Shown: one piece after another, positions 33,215-43,693 of the stretch
How positions within the stretch are numbered: position 1 is the first letter of the stretch
Layout: each line of letters starts with the position of its first letter
Assembly (NCBI GenBank): GCA_000934385.1
Contig: KN880598.1
Coordinates: 1 to 53,114, forward strand
Reading direction: 5' to 3'
DNA length: 53,114 nucleotides
Source: Cylindrobasidium torrendii FP15055 ss-10
Lineage: Eukaryota > Basidiomycota > Agaricomycetes > Agaricales > Physalacriaceae
The notes under the pieces: model-generated
The model's database searches: none
Told to the model about the DNA's origin: nothing
Seen by the model: the letters and a program-made list of their open reading frames with translations, nothing else
Position numbers and translations under genes: made by a program

Positions 33215-36200
33215 CTAACGATGATACCGTATGCCCTCAATCACCCACAACACGTCCAGCATTGCCTCGCGCCACGTAGCTTGCTCCCCATCCGTCGATG
33301 ATGCACGTTTCTCGAGCGCCGCGCGCCACCACCAAAGACAGCACATGATAGATATCCAGCCGTTGGTGCCGTATGTCAGCAGCGGGCCCCAGTCCTTTTG
33401 CCATGGCTGCTTGCGTGACAACTTCCCGCCTTCATCGATGCGCCAGCCCGGTTGTAGATACGCCCACCACGACTCCCACAGGTTCACGAACAGGACAATG
33501 TCCTCGTCGAGGAGAGGGAGCACGACAGGCTTCTTTGCTGTCGGGTCCTTGCGGCCACCCTTTTTGCGAGGCTTGCCTTGCTCCGCTGGTGCGACTTCGA
33601 CGAGAGGAGGTCGGCCATCTTTGATCCAACGTTCTAGTGTCTGAGGCCGACGAAAGGTCCCAGCCTCCCTCTCCTCCTTTGTGAGAGGCGCCGCTGGCAG
33701 CGCTGCCGTGTTTCGCTTGAAGTTCCCCTCGCTCTCGAGCAGAACCCAATGGGAGACGAGACCGTCCCATTCTGGTCCCCACTGCTCCTCGTCGAAGACC
33801 TTGACCGCATGTTTCATCATCCAAGATGCAGCCCCGACTGTCAAGACCTCCGTGCGTTGTGCATGGAGACTATCGACAACTTGGTTGATGCTCGCGATTG
33901 AGGAATTTTTGCGCAACAACGTCGATATCGGCGTGTTGGCAGTCACGGAGTCGGCACTGGAGGCAGGCGGCATGACTTGGCTACTCGAAGGATGCGACGC
34001 TGCAGCTGGCGAAGGCACAGCATCTTGACGTTCGAGAGATTCTTGACGCTGCACTGCAGGCAGAAGTGATGATTCCGTAGCTTGCGCTGACGCCAGTGGA
34101 CTCGGTGATTTTCTAGAGACAGCAGACGGCCTGCTGGCAGACACTGGGCGTACGGGAGGGGATTCGTCTTGCGGATGCGGCGCGATTGGTTGTGAAGCCA
34201 CTGGAGGACTACCTTCGGACGCCGACACATTTTGTTGAACCTGAGGACCACCATCTGCACGCGATTCTTGCTGCGAGGCACCTCCAACGGACGTAGAAGC
34301 AGACACGTCTGTCTGAGATTGTTCAGGACCAACAGGCGCGGGTGATGCTGGCTGGGGAGTGTTCGAATCATCAGGCACTGGCGATCCGTGTTGAGGAAGT
34401 ACGGGATCATGAGCTGCTGGCAGTTCTTGCTGCGACGGGTCTTGCTGCGACGGGTCTCCACCAGACGAGGGAGCGGACGAGTCTTGCTGANNNNNNNNNN
34501 NNNNNNNNNNNNNNNNNNNNNNNNNNNNNNNNNNNNNNNNNNNNNNNNNNNNNNNNNNNNNNNNNNNNNNNNNNNNNNNNNNNNNNNNNNNNNNNNNNNN
34601 NNNNNNNNNNNNNNNGTCTCCACCAGACGAGGGAGCGGACGAGTCTTGCTGATCTTGAGGTCCAGCACCAGACGAGGGAGCGGATGTGTCCTGATGATCT
34701 TGAGGCTCAGCGCCAGACGACAGAGCGGATGTGGCCTGCTGATCTTGAGGTTCTGCTGTAGGGGCAGCAGGCGTAGGTGTCGAGTGAGCAGCCAAAGCCG
34801 AGGCAGGAGATGGAGAGGGACGATTGTTGTTGGATACTGGCGGGCCATTGGGTTCTTCTGGCGCCTGAGGCTCCTCTTGTCCTTCCTCGTCGCTCATGAT
34901 TGCTGACCGGCGAGCATAACGCCTCGGGGGCGGAGAACCGTCGTCGTTGCCTTCAGTACATACACGGCGCAACGGTCTTGGTTTTGGTCTTGCCTGAGCC
35001 TTGGCCGGTGAAGACAATGAAGCAGATGGAGGAGAGACGGTGGCATTGCGTGAGGGAGACTCCCTTCTCTGGCGTGTTCGTGGTCGATCCCGTCCTGGAG
35101 ACGACGTTTGAGATAACGAGCGCAGTCGTTTTCGAGTGGTGGTGGTGGAATTCGTGACAGAGCCAGATGCACCCGCAGCAGGCATTGCAGGGGCCTTTTT
35201 GGCATGGGTGAGGTTGTCCTCCATCACAACGTCGTCGTCGTCCTCGTTGTCGGAATTGAGACGCTTATCGAGCACGTCCTTGTCCGGCATGGGTCCGACA
35301 TCCTGGGATAACATTTCGATGATCATAGCGTCTGTGTTCGTCGTCGAATGCTGCGGACTGTCGCCTTCGAAGACAGATTTGACGCCGGAGGGCAGCTTGG
35401 CGTTCTGCATGTCCGTGGTACTGAAGTACGTGTAGCCGTATTGCTTGAGGTGATCCCTCCACGCGTCAACCCGCCGAGGCATCCACTCGAATAGGGTCTT
35501 GGGGACCGCCTCTTGATTGACATTGTGCGCGAATCTGTTCGAGGTAAGACCGTAGTCGCGTACAAGCAGTATTGATACGTACATCATCGCAGAGATGTCC
35601 CCACCGTTTGAACCCATTGGTCCCACCACACTCATCACCGCCATGCATCCGGTAACGCTCTCGATTCCAGCCAGGATGGGCGTAAGGAAGTCATTGAGGT
35701 TATAGAGAGCACTGAGAGACGTGAGCACACATCCACCAATACCAACGGACATTGTCAACATACCTGTCTCGAGCGATGGGATCCTCGAGAACCTGGTTGC
35801 TGAGCAGGTCATCCCATTCCGCTCTCCTCTTCTTCGCAGCGTCTTCGGCATCCTTCTTGTAGCTGTCGCGCACGTCCGCCGGTAACTCGTTGAAGAGCTC
35901 GCGTGCTATCTTCTGGCGGAAGAATCCAGGAATTTGGTGAGGCGCCTTCGAGTGACCGGCCTCATTCTTCCAGCGTCTTCGAGCAGCCTTGTCGATGTAG
36001 TGGCTGTTTGGCTTCGGTTCGGTCCCAGGTTCAGGAGTACGAGGGTCGCTGGAGCGAGTGGATGACTGCCACTCCTGATACGCCTGGCGCGCTTTCTTAG
36101 GCTTCACGATACCGGAAAGTTTAGCCAGGAGCGCCTGGTAGGGATCGGAGAGTCGGTCGGCACGCAAGTCACTAGCCATCTGGCGAACTTTGGCGGCACG

Positions 36201-36601
36201 ATGACGCAGCCATCTTTGAATGGCCTATTTGACAAGGTTAGTTTAGCTGTTCTGTGTGCGTTATCTATGAGACGCACCGATTTCTTTTCCTTCATCACTC
36301 TGCTCTTCTCCTCCTGCATCTCCTCCGACAAAATCTCTGGCTCCATCACCACGTCTGGGTCGAAGTCGTCGATAGTTTCCGGTTCCCAGTCATCCGGTTT
36401 GTCCCAAGGAAAATGGTAAAAGAAACGCGCGTAGACCACACGGAGGACTTCATCAGCTGCTGACTGGGGCTTCGAACCCGAAATGGCTTGGGTAAAACGC
36501 GAAAGGTACTGAGTGAGAACCTCCTCGCGCTTCCCCTCCGCCCAGCCTCTACGAGATTTTCGCTGATCCTTCGGCTTCTTTTTGTGCGTAGGTTTGGCCA
36601 T
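33215..36601 (-). CDS. Large lineage-specific protein with HMG-like block, Pro/Ser repeats and Trp-rich C-terminus
   Basis: Exons 36601-36278, 36224-35764 and 35711-33215 (introns 53 and 52 nt) give about 1093 residues counting the gap. The N-terminus is very basic (THKKKPKDQRKSRRGW). A block around residues 185-235 (PGFFRQKIARELFNELPADV) resembles the helical pattern of HMG-box-like fungal proteins, without certainty. A long disordered middle has an acidic DNEDDDDVV stretch and a tandem repeat of about 15 residues (PQDQQDSSAPSSGAG) interrupted by the assembly gap. The C-terminal 200 residues have spaced Trp motifs (ERWIKDGRPP, LWESWWAYLQPGWR, CLWWWRAAL) that I recall from an expanded mushroom family of unknown function. 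It diverges from the 36755 gene across 153 bp. Confidence 0.7.
34491..34615. other. Assembly gap (125 N)
   Basis: A run of N lies inside the third exon of the large gene, flanked on both sides by the same repeat unit (QQDSSAPSSGGD on the minus strand). The reading frame is the same on both sides if the size is taken literally. The repeat number is therefore unknown. Confidence 0.99.
34600..34790 (-). repeat. 45-bp coding tandem repeat
   Basis: About three visible 45-bp units right of the gap and at least one left of it encode variants of PQDQQDSSAPSSGAG. The units nearest the gap are the most alike and the outer ones more diverged, as expected of a repeat that expands from the inside. Confidence 0.8.
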
Positions 36602-36754
36602 TTGAGATACGACGGTAAGTATGGATTATACGATCGAGGCCTTGGCCGGCCAGCCGAGTGCCATCAAATCGGTCTTTGCCGAACGATCAGTGTTCAAACT
36701 ACTTAAGCTCGCGTCTTCACACCTGGAGAGACCACCTTTCTTTTCATCACTTCG
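36602..36754. promoter_or_regulatory. Short shared promoter between divergent genes
   Basis: Only 153 bp separate the ATG of the minus-strand large gene (36601) from the ATG of the plus-strand RNase H1-N-like gene (36755), so both promoters must overlap. Co-regulation is likely but not shown; no clear TATA box stands out. Confidence 0.45.
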
Positions 36755-37468
36755 ATGTCGAGCCCCGAGTCCACCACCCGTGAGAATACGCCTGAGCATG
36801 ACGGCCACAGTCTGTCGCAGGCCATCACAGTGAACTCCGACGACGAAGATGACCAGCGCACCTCCAAGCACGACGGCACGACGCTTTCGCAGGCTATCAC
36901 TGTTTCCTCCGACGATGAGGACAGTGACAAGGTCTCTGCCTCCGGCAACACGCCGTCGCAGGCCATCACAGTCTCTGATTCAGACTCCGAGCACGACAGC
37001 GCTAGCGCCGTCGAGTCTGAAGACGAAATCGAAGTTGTCCTCCGTACGTATCTTTCGCTGACTCTCTTTTGACCTTTACTCACTGCGAATAGTCCCTGAG
37101 GCCCCTTCCACGACCGCATTCGCCGGCAACCCGCACCGCCCTCGCGTTGACGACATCATCGACCCTTCCCATGGTATCCCAACGCGCTCAATGCGCGTGC
37201 GCCAGGACCTTCAGTTCCAGCGCCGCTTCTATGTCATCATTCGTGGTTGCTTTATTGGTGTTTTCACTGACCAGTATGTTCATTCCATTTCCCCTTTAAC
37301 ATTGTAGCTGACTTTACGTATAGCCTCACTGCCGAAGACGCTGTCTGTGGCATCACTGGAGGATCTCGCATCATGTACAAGGACCAGCCTTCGGCTGTCA
37401 ACGCATTCAACCGCGCAATGAGGCAGGGCCGCCTGGAGTTTGGAGAGAGACGCGAACATGGCAATTAG
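36755..37468 (+). CDS. RNase H1 N-terminal-like protein with three SUMO-interaction-like repeats (gene 1)
   Basis: Exons 36755-37043, 37093-37273 and 37324-37468 (introns 49 and 50 nt) give 204 residues. The N-terminal 95 residues hold three spaced copies of SQAITV followed by Ser and acidic residues (ITV at 24-26, 48-50 and 71-73), which fits a SUMO-interaction motif flanked by phosphorylatable Ser. The C-terminal part has RRFYVIIRGCFIGVFTD (about 140-156), then LTAEDAVCGITGGSRI and a final helix, the full layout of the RNase H1 N-terminal/caulimovirus-VI fold. No catalytic RNase H follows. The last intron lies two bases into the codon after FTD, as in its relatives. Hybrid or dsRNA binding is inferred from the fold. 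Confidence 0.75.
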
Positions 37469-37601
37469 ATCTACGAGATGCCGATTTGCATGCGTTCAGG
37501 GGCTTCCTTACATATATTTGCTTTACTCGTGGTATCTCTTTTGGTACTTAGACTCCGTTTCCTCATTGGCATTTTTTTTGCCCTCTACAATCCACTTCAA
37601 T

Positions 37602-38834
37602 ATGCACCTCACCACTCCTGGAGACAAGGACTCGCCCGATGATGGCGACAGCGGTGACAAGACGTCGGATTCCGACTACGATACCGCACCAGACAACCCA
37701 AACGACATCGGAATGTGGGAAATCGACCCAGAGCTGCTGCAGTTGATGCAGAGTGTCAAGCTCAATGGCCAAGGACTTGCCGTCGATGACCACGGAGTTC
37801 CACACAGACCTCGCCGTCCCAGCTCCCTGAACACTTCGGTCGATACCCGTCCTGCCAGTGGAGGTTCGTCTCGCCACAGAGGTACAAATCAGCATTTCCA
37901 TCGCGTTCTGTTCTGACACGGCTGTATCCAGTCCGTCACGTATCCCCTGTTGCAGCGATTCAAGAGCCGATTCGCGGCAGTATCTCCGCCGCTCATGAGA
38001 CCTCGGATATCGATGCAGGTGGTCCAGCCAGACGCGGTACTGTAACCGCTCTGGCTGGGCGCCGTGTCCATGCATCAGTCCTTAGCGGGGATTCAATCAC
38101 TGCGCCTGTAGCCAGGGTTCGATCTCATAGGCATCAGCGTCAGGATCCGCCACCACGTACGTTTTAGTGCATTCTGGTGTTCTGTTCCTTGTTGATGTAG
38201 CCAACGCAGCATACACGCCTGTCAATACAAACCCGGTCGCCAACGCTTCGGTTGGGAATGTCGCTATCACAGCGCCGCCATCTCATTCGACGCCGCCTTC
38301 CCACCTCGTCTGCGTTTTCGGCCGCCGTGTTGGCATTTTCCCTAATACAGCATACTTTCAAACCTTCCTGAGAAACTGGGAGCACTCGATCACCGAGGAG
38401 TACACCAGCAGGGACACCGCCGAACGCGCTTATGCTCAAGCAAGGGAACGTGGAATTGTTGGATACGAGAACCATCAGCTTCCACCCGCGCTGGACACGG
38501 CGCTGACGCCATTGAATGCAAATTCTCGGACCGTCCACAATACTAGCATGGTACGCGAGGGTCGGGCCAAACGCTACTACATCGTGTATTTCGGTCGCCA
38601 GCCGGGTATTTTTGACAACTGGTCTGTACCTTCACCTTCTTGACATCCGCTCAGACACTCATGCGACGACATTACAGGCTGGAGGCCGGTCTATCCCTGT
38701 ACAAGATTGATACCGCGACGAATTATCCCGATTATCAAGAAGCGTGGGATGTGACCACAAATTGGGCCACCGCTCGTCGAATGTTCCATGATAAAGTGAG
38801 AATGGGGCGCATCGTTCGTGCTGAGTTTCCGTAG
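37602..38834 (+). CDS. Protein with two RNase H1 N-terminal-like domains (gene 2)
   Basis: Exons 37602-37881, 37932-38156, 38201-38621 and 38678-38834 (introns 50, 44 and 56 nt) give 360 residues. An acidic, Ser/Asp-rich start (DSDYDTAPDNPND) is followed by a disordered basic middle. Two copies of the fold follow: HLVCVFGRRVGIFPN (about 203-217) with its helix TAERAYAQARERG, and RYYIVYFGRQPGIFDNW (about 293-309). The intron splits that Trp codon after two bases, the conserved position. The second copy has the more canonical motif. It follows gene 1 head-to-tail by 133 bp and converges with the gene ending at 38906. Confidence 0.75.
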
Positions 38835-38905
38835 ATAGTTTTTGTTTTCGCAATTTTAGGCGGTTGAGTCGAAATGCACGATATTATCATTTTACCCAAA
38901 CGGTA

Positions 38906-39603
38906 CTAGCCAGCTACATGCTTCTGAAACAGAAGCGCGCCGCCCGCGACCGCGTCTTTGAGCGCTACTGGATGATTGCTATCCGTAAAAACCGTTTCCC
39001 AGAGCTCGTATACCCACCCACGAATCTTAGCGATGGTGTCGACGGACCTTCTTGCGTCCTTGAACGCATACGCTCCAGAAAGTGACAAAACCTTGAGAGC
39101 AATGTCATTGCTGTCGTGCTCGAGTGCCTCGATGCAGTTCAGAGCAGAGGTGAGACTGTCGCATGCATGCTTTGACGACGACTGTGAGGCAGTTGAGACG
39201 AGGCTCTGGCAATATTCGACGTGAGCCCCGCCAGTCAGTCCTTCAAGCGTCGTGAGCGTGTCTGCAAGCTTTGTCTTCAGCACCATGAGTTTGGTGGGAC
39301 GAGCAGGCGTTGACCTAGAGCGCCAGAACAACATGGTCTCAATCAAACGTAGATCAGCATGAATGAGATTTTTTGCTCACAATTTCGACGTAGTGCTGAC
39401 TTGAGCACCCTCGGCCTGTACGATACGTCTAGCACGCACTTTCCGAAGTACTGTCTTTCGGTGTCTGCGGGATTAAGTGTTAACGCGGGACAGGCTACAA
39501 CACGTACGGCCAGCTACTCTTACCTTCGATAGTATTTATTCGACGCTTGTCGATGGGCCTCGGCGGCCTCCTCCTTTGATGCATACAGTTTACGACGTCC
39601 CAT
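38906..39603 (-). CDS. Small protein with basic GRRKLY-type N-terminus
   Basis: Exons 39603-39524, 39464-39381 and 39314-38906 (introns 59 and 66 nt) give 190 residues. The N-terminus MGRRKLYASKEEAAEAHRQA, then a run of Arg and Lys (KTVLRKVRARR), matches a short basic motif I recall at the start of many dispersed mushroom genes. It looks like a DNA- or RNA-contacting helix. The rest is helical (LADTLTTLEGLTGGAHVEYC) with no known domain. The second intron's acceptor (GCTCTAG) was chosen because it keeps the frame. Without it the first two exons alone would end at a TGA. Confidence 0.55.
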
Positions 39604-40089
39604 AGCAAGAAAAAATGATGTAGATGAGATATGGCCGGTCTGAGAACGATCGTGTACGTTGGAAACAAACAATGGTATGACTTACCATGGTCGAGCAAGA
39701 ATGCGATCTGGTACTTGTTCTGATTTATTCTGATTTTTTTGATTTTTATAAAATGTAGACGGTTTGAGCTCGAACAAGTTGCAAACGCAGCTTCTATGCT
39801 TTCTTCTCGCTCGAATTATGCCTTTCAAAGAGACATTGATCACGGTTTGCGCCCGTACTCGCGCTCACCGTTGGAGGTCGGATACGGCACGATTAGCCGG
39901 CCTCTCTTCGGCATATCGGCACGGGCTTGCCTCAAGCAACACTCTGAGTGTCTGACTACCAAGTTATGCGCGCTCGCGTGGCTCTCCTGTTTGACTATAA
40001 AGGCAGCGATTCTGGCTAGGATGTTCATTTATTCTCTTTCTGACTCTCTCCCCTCTCTCACTTTTGTCTATCGTTTTCCTCGCCTCTCG

Positions 40090-41088
40090 ATGCCCGCCAT
40101 CCAATCCGATGACGTCGTAACACGGCGGCTGCGCCGCTCAACTCGAGTCGTGAGCCACCCGTATCTCCCGGGTTCACACCCTGCAGCGCATTCTGTCCCG
40201 CCCCAGTTGGCAGCCGGTGACCCCGATTTGGATGCTGGTTATCGACACCTTCAAGTTTTTGCGCCAATTCCCCAACATGAAGCTGTCGACGACAGCGCCG
40301 TTGAGGATATCAACAACTGGTTCGACGCAGGACGCGGCCTTCCGCTCATCATCCCCGGCTGGAAGCTCAAGACCGAACTCCCCATTGTCAGGCAATATCG
40401 AAAATTTGTTCGCAACGCTACTAAGGTCTCTGCCCTCGATTTCGAGCTCCAGTACAACCTAGAAGAGCCAACCATCCTCAGCCGGCGGTACGTGCTCGGT
40501 CTGTCGCTGGAATTGTGCTGACCTTATACTGCTCAGCCTTCTCCACGCCCACCTGCACAGCGCCTACGACATGATCACTCCCTACATCCCGAAGATCCCT
40601 CACCAAGAGCTTACCACCGTGCTGCAGAAGCATAACGGCGAGCGACTTCTGTCAAGGCTGGCCGCCATCGGCGTCGTGGACATCCACCGATTCGCCATTC
40701 TCGCCGGTCTGTGTCACCAACAGAACGACAGCTATGTTCCCCTCCTTCTCCTCGCTCTCGGCGTTCGCAGCGAGTCTGAGTCGAGCAGCGCTCTCATTAC
40801 TTTGATGCAGCGGTGGGTCATTCGCACCACCGAAGCTCTCAAGCACGAGTCGGGTACGTCAAGTTGTTATGCTCACTAAACTTTCATTGATTTTTGGTAT
40901 TGGTAGTGATTGCCCGCATCATCTTCTATGGCCAGCTCTTTACCACCGTACGTCGTATTCTGTGGCATCGAGAACTGGTCTCGCCGATGCCGCGCATCAT
41001 TGTCGAACTTCTCGATCCTCGTGCGTACCAGTTTGAGGGCTTGGTGGCGCGCGTAATGGATACCACTGCCGCCGCAGGCGCTGCCTAA
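40090..41088 (+). CDS. Unnamed lineage-specific protein
   Basis: Exons 40090-40487, 40537-40853 and 40907-41088 (introns 49 and 53 nt) give 298 residues. The N-terminus is basic (VTRRLRRSTRVVSHP). The body is mostly helical (HLHSAYDMITPYIPKIPHQE, FAILAGLCHQQNDSYVPLLL). No enzyme motif or known domain is seen. The splice sites are strong, so the gene is probably real and expressed. It diverges from the small minus-strand gene by 486 bp. Confidence 0.65.
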
Positions 41089-41450
41089 TACGGTCATTTT
41101 TCAACAATTATTTTCGTCTTATTCACCTATATTACACGTCGAATCGTAATAGTTACGGTACTGCTAGGTCAGGGTAGATGTGATGTGCAATGGACTATTC
41201 TGTCGTCAGTTTATACACCGATGTGGCTAGCCCAATGGGCTTGAAGGTCCCCTAATTGGAGTTTGAATGGCAAGGGTAACTTGTGCTCTTCCCGGTTGCA
41301 ACGCCGCTGACAGGTCCCGGACAGGCCCTGGCATCAGCTAGTGAGAATCCTAACGGCCTTGGCTACGATCCGAGGTGCTGTTCCCTCGCTCTAGCTAGGC
41401 AACCTTCTTTTAACACCCCAACCACCATAGCCACGACAGTCTACAACTTC

Positions 41451-42227
41451 ATGCCCGTTGAGTGCGAGCCCCTCAGCGTCGAAATGGACGACGGCGCAAG
41501 CGACAGCTCCGCCGAAAGGTCTCACCCATACGCTAGCGGAAACTGTCTGCGGCTGACATTCCCCACAGCTCGTTCTCGAGAGGGAACATTGAATGTGCCA
41601 ACGTGGACCAGACGGTCACGTTCAGTGAATGGTGCGTTGTGTGTGTCGATACTCGATGGGCTGACTCGATTACCCTACAGTTTTCAATTTGCGTTTCTTC
41701 CCCATAGCACACCTTCTTCAGCACTAGGCGAGAATGTCGAACATGTATGGAGACACACTCTGGCCTTCGACCGCCATACAGTCAGCAGCGAAAGCTCTGA
41801 TATCAACGACGCCGCAGAAAGCCCAGTTCCTTCCCTTCGAGAGCTACTTTACGCAAGCGAATCCTCGGACGACGGCCGCGATGATGATTCGCTCTGCTCC
41901 TGCCCCCCTTTGGAGGACACGCGTTCAGCGCTCAATAGCTCCTCCGACATTTCTGACACGCGTTCAGCGCTCAATAGCTCCTCCGACTTTTCTGACACGC
42001 CGATGGAAGATTCAGTCTGGCTGTCGTTGGGGGAGTCCTGTGTACAATGCAGCACGCTCCTTCCGCGTCTCTCACTTCCAGGCTTTTGCCCAGTCTCTCA
42101 GCTTGTGGAAGCACGTTATGGAGGTGAAACGCAGCCACTGTATGAAGGGTATGTGGCTGATTTTCTGTCGAACGACAACCTTGCTAACCATGCCCACAGT
42201 GAACGGCGGTACATTGATAACAACTAG
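41451..42227 (+). CDS. Acidic Ser/Asp-rich hypothetical protein
   Basis: ATG at 41451. The frame is open from upstream but lacks an earlier ATG within a credible exon. Two introns are likely. One runs from GTGCGT at about 41630 to an acceptor that keeps the frame. The last, of 51 nt, joins QPLYEG to ERRYIDNN before the stop. The middle is acidic and Ser-rich (SESSDDGRDDD), with an exact-looking 42-bp duplication encoding DTRSALNSSSD twice (about 41928-42010). It contains Cys pairs (LCSCPP) but no recognised domain. The first intron is optional, because the frame stays open through it. Confidence 0.45.
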   Translation: MPVECEPLSVEMDDGASDSSAERSHPYASGNCLRLTFPTARSREGTLNVPTWTRRSRSVNGALCVSILDGLTRLPYSFQFAFLPHSTPSSALGENVEHVWRHTLAFDRHTVSSESSDINDAAESPVPSLRELLYASESSDDGRDDDSLCSCPPLEDTRSALNSSSDISDTRSALNSSSDFSDTPMEDSVWLSLGESCVQCSTLLPRLSLPGFCPVSQLVEARYGGETQPLYEGYVADFLSNDNLANHAHSERRYIDNN

Positions 42228-42586
42228 CTAGGCCGATGGCCTGATTATTTAGGACGTCTATACCAAAACCACGCTATTTTTTGCTTGTGACCAGCGTAGA
42301 AATACTATCGTACTTCGTTTTTTCTGGGCTTACAGTATTTCAAGATTTCCGTTCGCGGTTGTCGGTGATCTGATCACGCTGTGATCTAGTAACAAACATA
42401 CAACAACACAGTGCGCCCATTGTTCCTATAAGGCAGAAAGCGAGCATAAATATTGCTTAATACGCCGCCGAGTCAGGTACTGGCTTCGGAACATTGCGTT
42501 CCCGCATTTTTAAACATTTCCGACTGCTCCGCCTTGGCCCCAAACCACAACGTCGGTGGCTCGACCGGCTCCGCCCTTGCGCTGTC

Positions 42587-43224
42587 ATGTCCTCCGCCCG
42601 TGGCCTGTGGATCAGAAATAGCGAGGAGCGAGTATTCGTCACGGACTCCGACGATTCAGACTCTGACGATGACCACACCCGTGAGTAGTACCACTGAACC
42701 AGACTTTGACCATGGCTCACGCTGGAATGTCAAGCGCCACTGTCTCCCACTAATGCTTGGATGTTTGGTTCCTCTTTCGCTCCTGCGTGGATCACTTCTC
42801 TTCCTTCCGCGAGCCCTGGATCATCATTTTCGGGTGGAATGCAACCTTCGTGTGAGTAAGATTACCGTATCCATCCCGGCCTTACTAATTTTACAGCCAT
42901 GAGACCACCTCGTATTGGCGAAATTCTATATTCTGTGCCTCTACGACGCATGGAAGGTCGTCCAGACGTTCAGACTTGCAACCCCCGCGACGAATACTAC
43001 TGTGTGCAAAAAGGCCGTTATGTTGGTATCTTCTGTGACCTGTACGCAACGCGAAACCTTTATTCATGCGCTCAAAGCTGACAAAAATAAGGCACACCGC
43101 GGAAGCTGCGGTTGTAGGAGAACCGTTTGCGTTTCAAATTGCGCAGAAAACACAGGCAGCGGCATTGAATCTGTGGAACTTTTGGCTCGACAATGGCCTG
43201 CTCGAAATTCTTGGTAGTCAATAA
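42587..43224 (+). CDS. RNase H1 N-terminal-like protein with acidic SIM-like start (gene 3)
   Basis: Exons 42587-42680, 42735-42851, 42897-43041 and 43092-43224 (introns 54, 45, 50 and 50 nt in the flanking model, the last with a GCTGAC branch and AAG acceptor) give 162 residues. Residues 16-30 read VFVTDSDDSDSDDDH, a hydrophobic core plus phosphorylatable acidic tail as in SUMO-interaction motifs. The fold follows at about 102-160: DEYYCVQKGRYVGIFCDL, then HTAEAAVVGEPF and a C-terminal helix. The last intron is two bases into the codon after CD, identical in placement to genes A, 1 and 2. Skipping it would give a truncated domain and an early TGA. It lies 470 bp upstream of the KDZ gene on the same strand. 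Confidence 0.7.
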
Positions 43225-43693
43225 ATTTTAAAAGTAAATCGGCTGAGATACGTGGCTCTGTAGCGTCTTCAAAAGACTGCGTACGCAGAGGGAGATGTAG
43301 TCAAGGAATCCACGTGATCGTGCCACATCACTAGTTGATGCAAAAAATGATCAATCCCGTTGCTCATCGCCGCCACCACCAAAATTTGAAACTCCTGCGC
43401 GGCCACCTCTCCGCCGTTATCCCTTCTCTTTCCGAAAGAATGGAGTTCAATCTAGCCTCTCCGGGCTCTGTGACGTGGCTGGCCGCCGGAAAAGGTCCAA
43501 GCTGTTTGCGCGCTTGGTATCCCACCACTCTCTTTCTTGCGACTGCGTCTCCCTCTGCGGAGCTTCGATAGCGCCCCTACCGCTCGTTCCCTCCTACTGC
43601 TCGTTGCATCCATCATACTGGACAAATCCGGCCACATATTACTGCAGGCTGTGGGGTATTGTGCACAGGTCACATCGGTCCCATGGGTACGTT

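Noticed and set aside
43475..43693. Upstream extension of the KDZ reading frame from a GTG at 43475
   Set aside because: GTG is not a normal start in fungi and this segment looks unlike a KDZ N-terminus; the first in-frame ATG at 43694 or a mini-exon ATG at 43683 is more likely.
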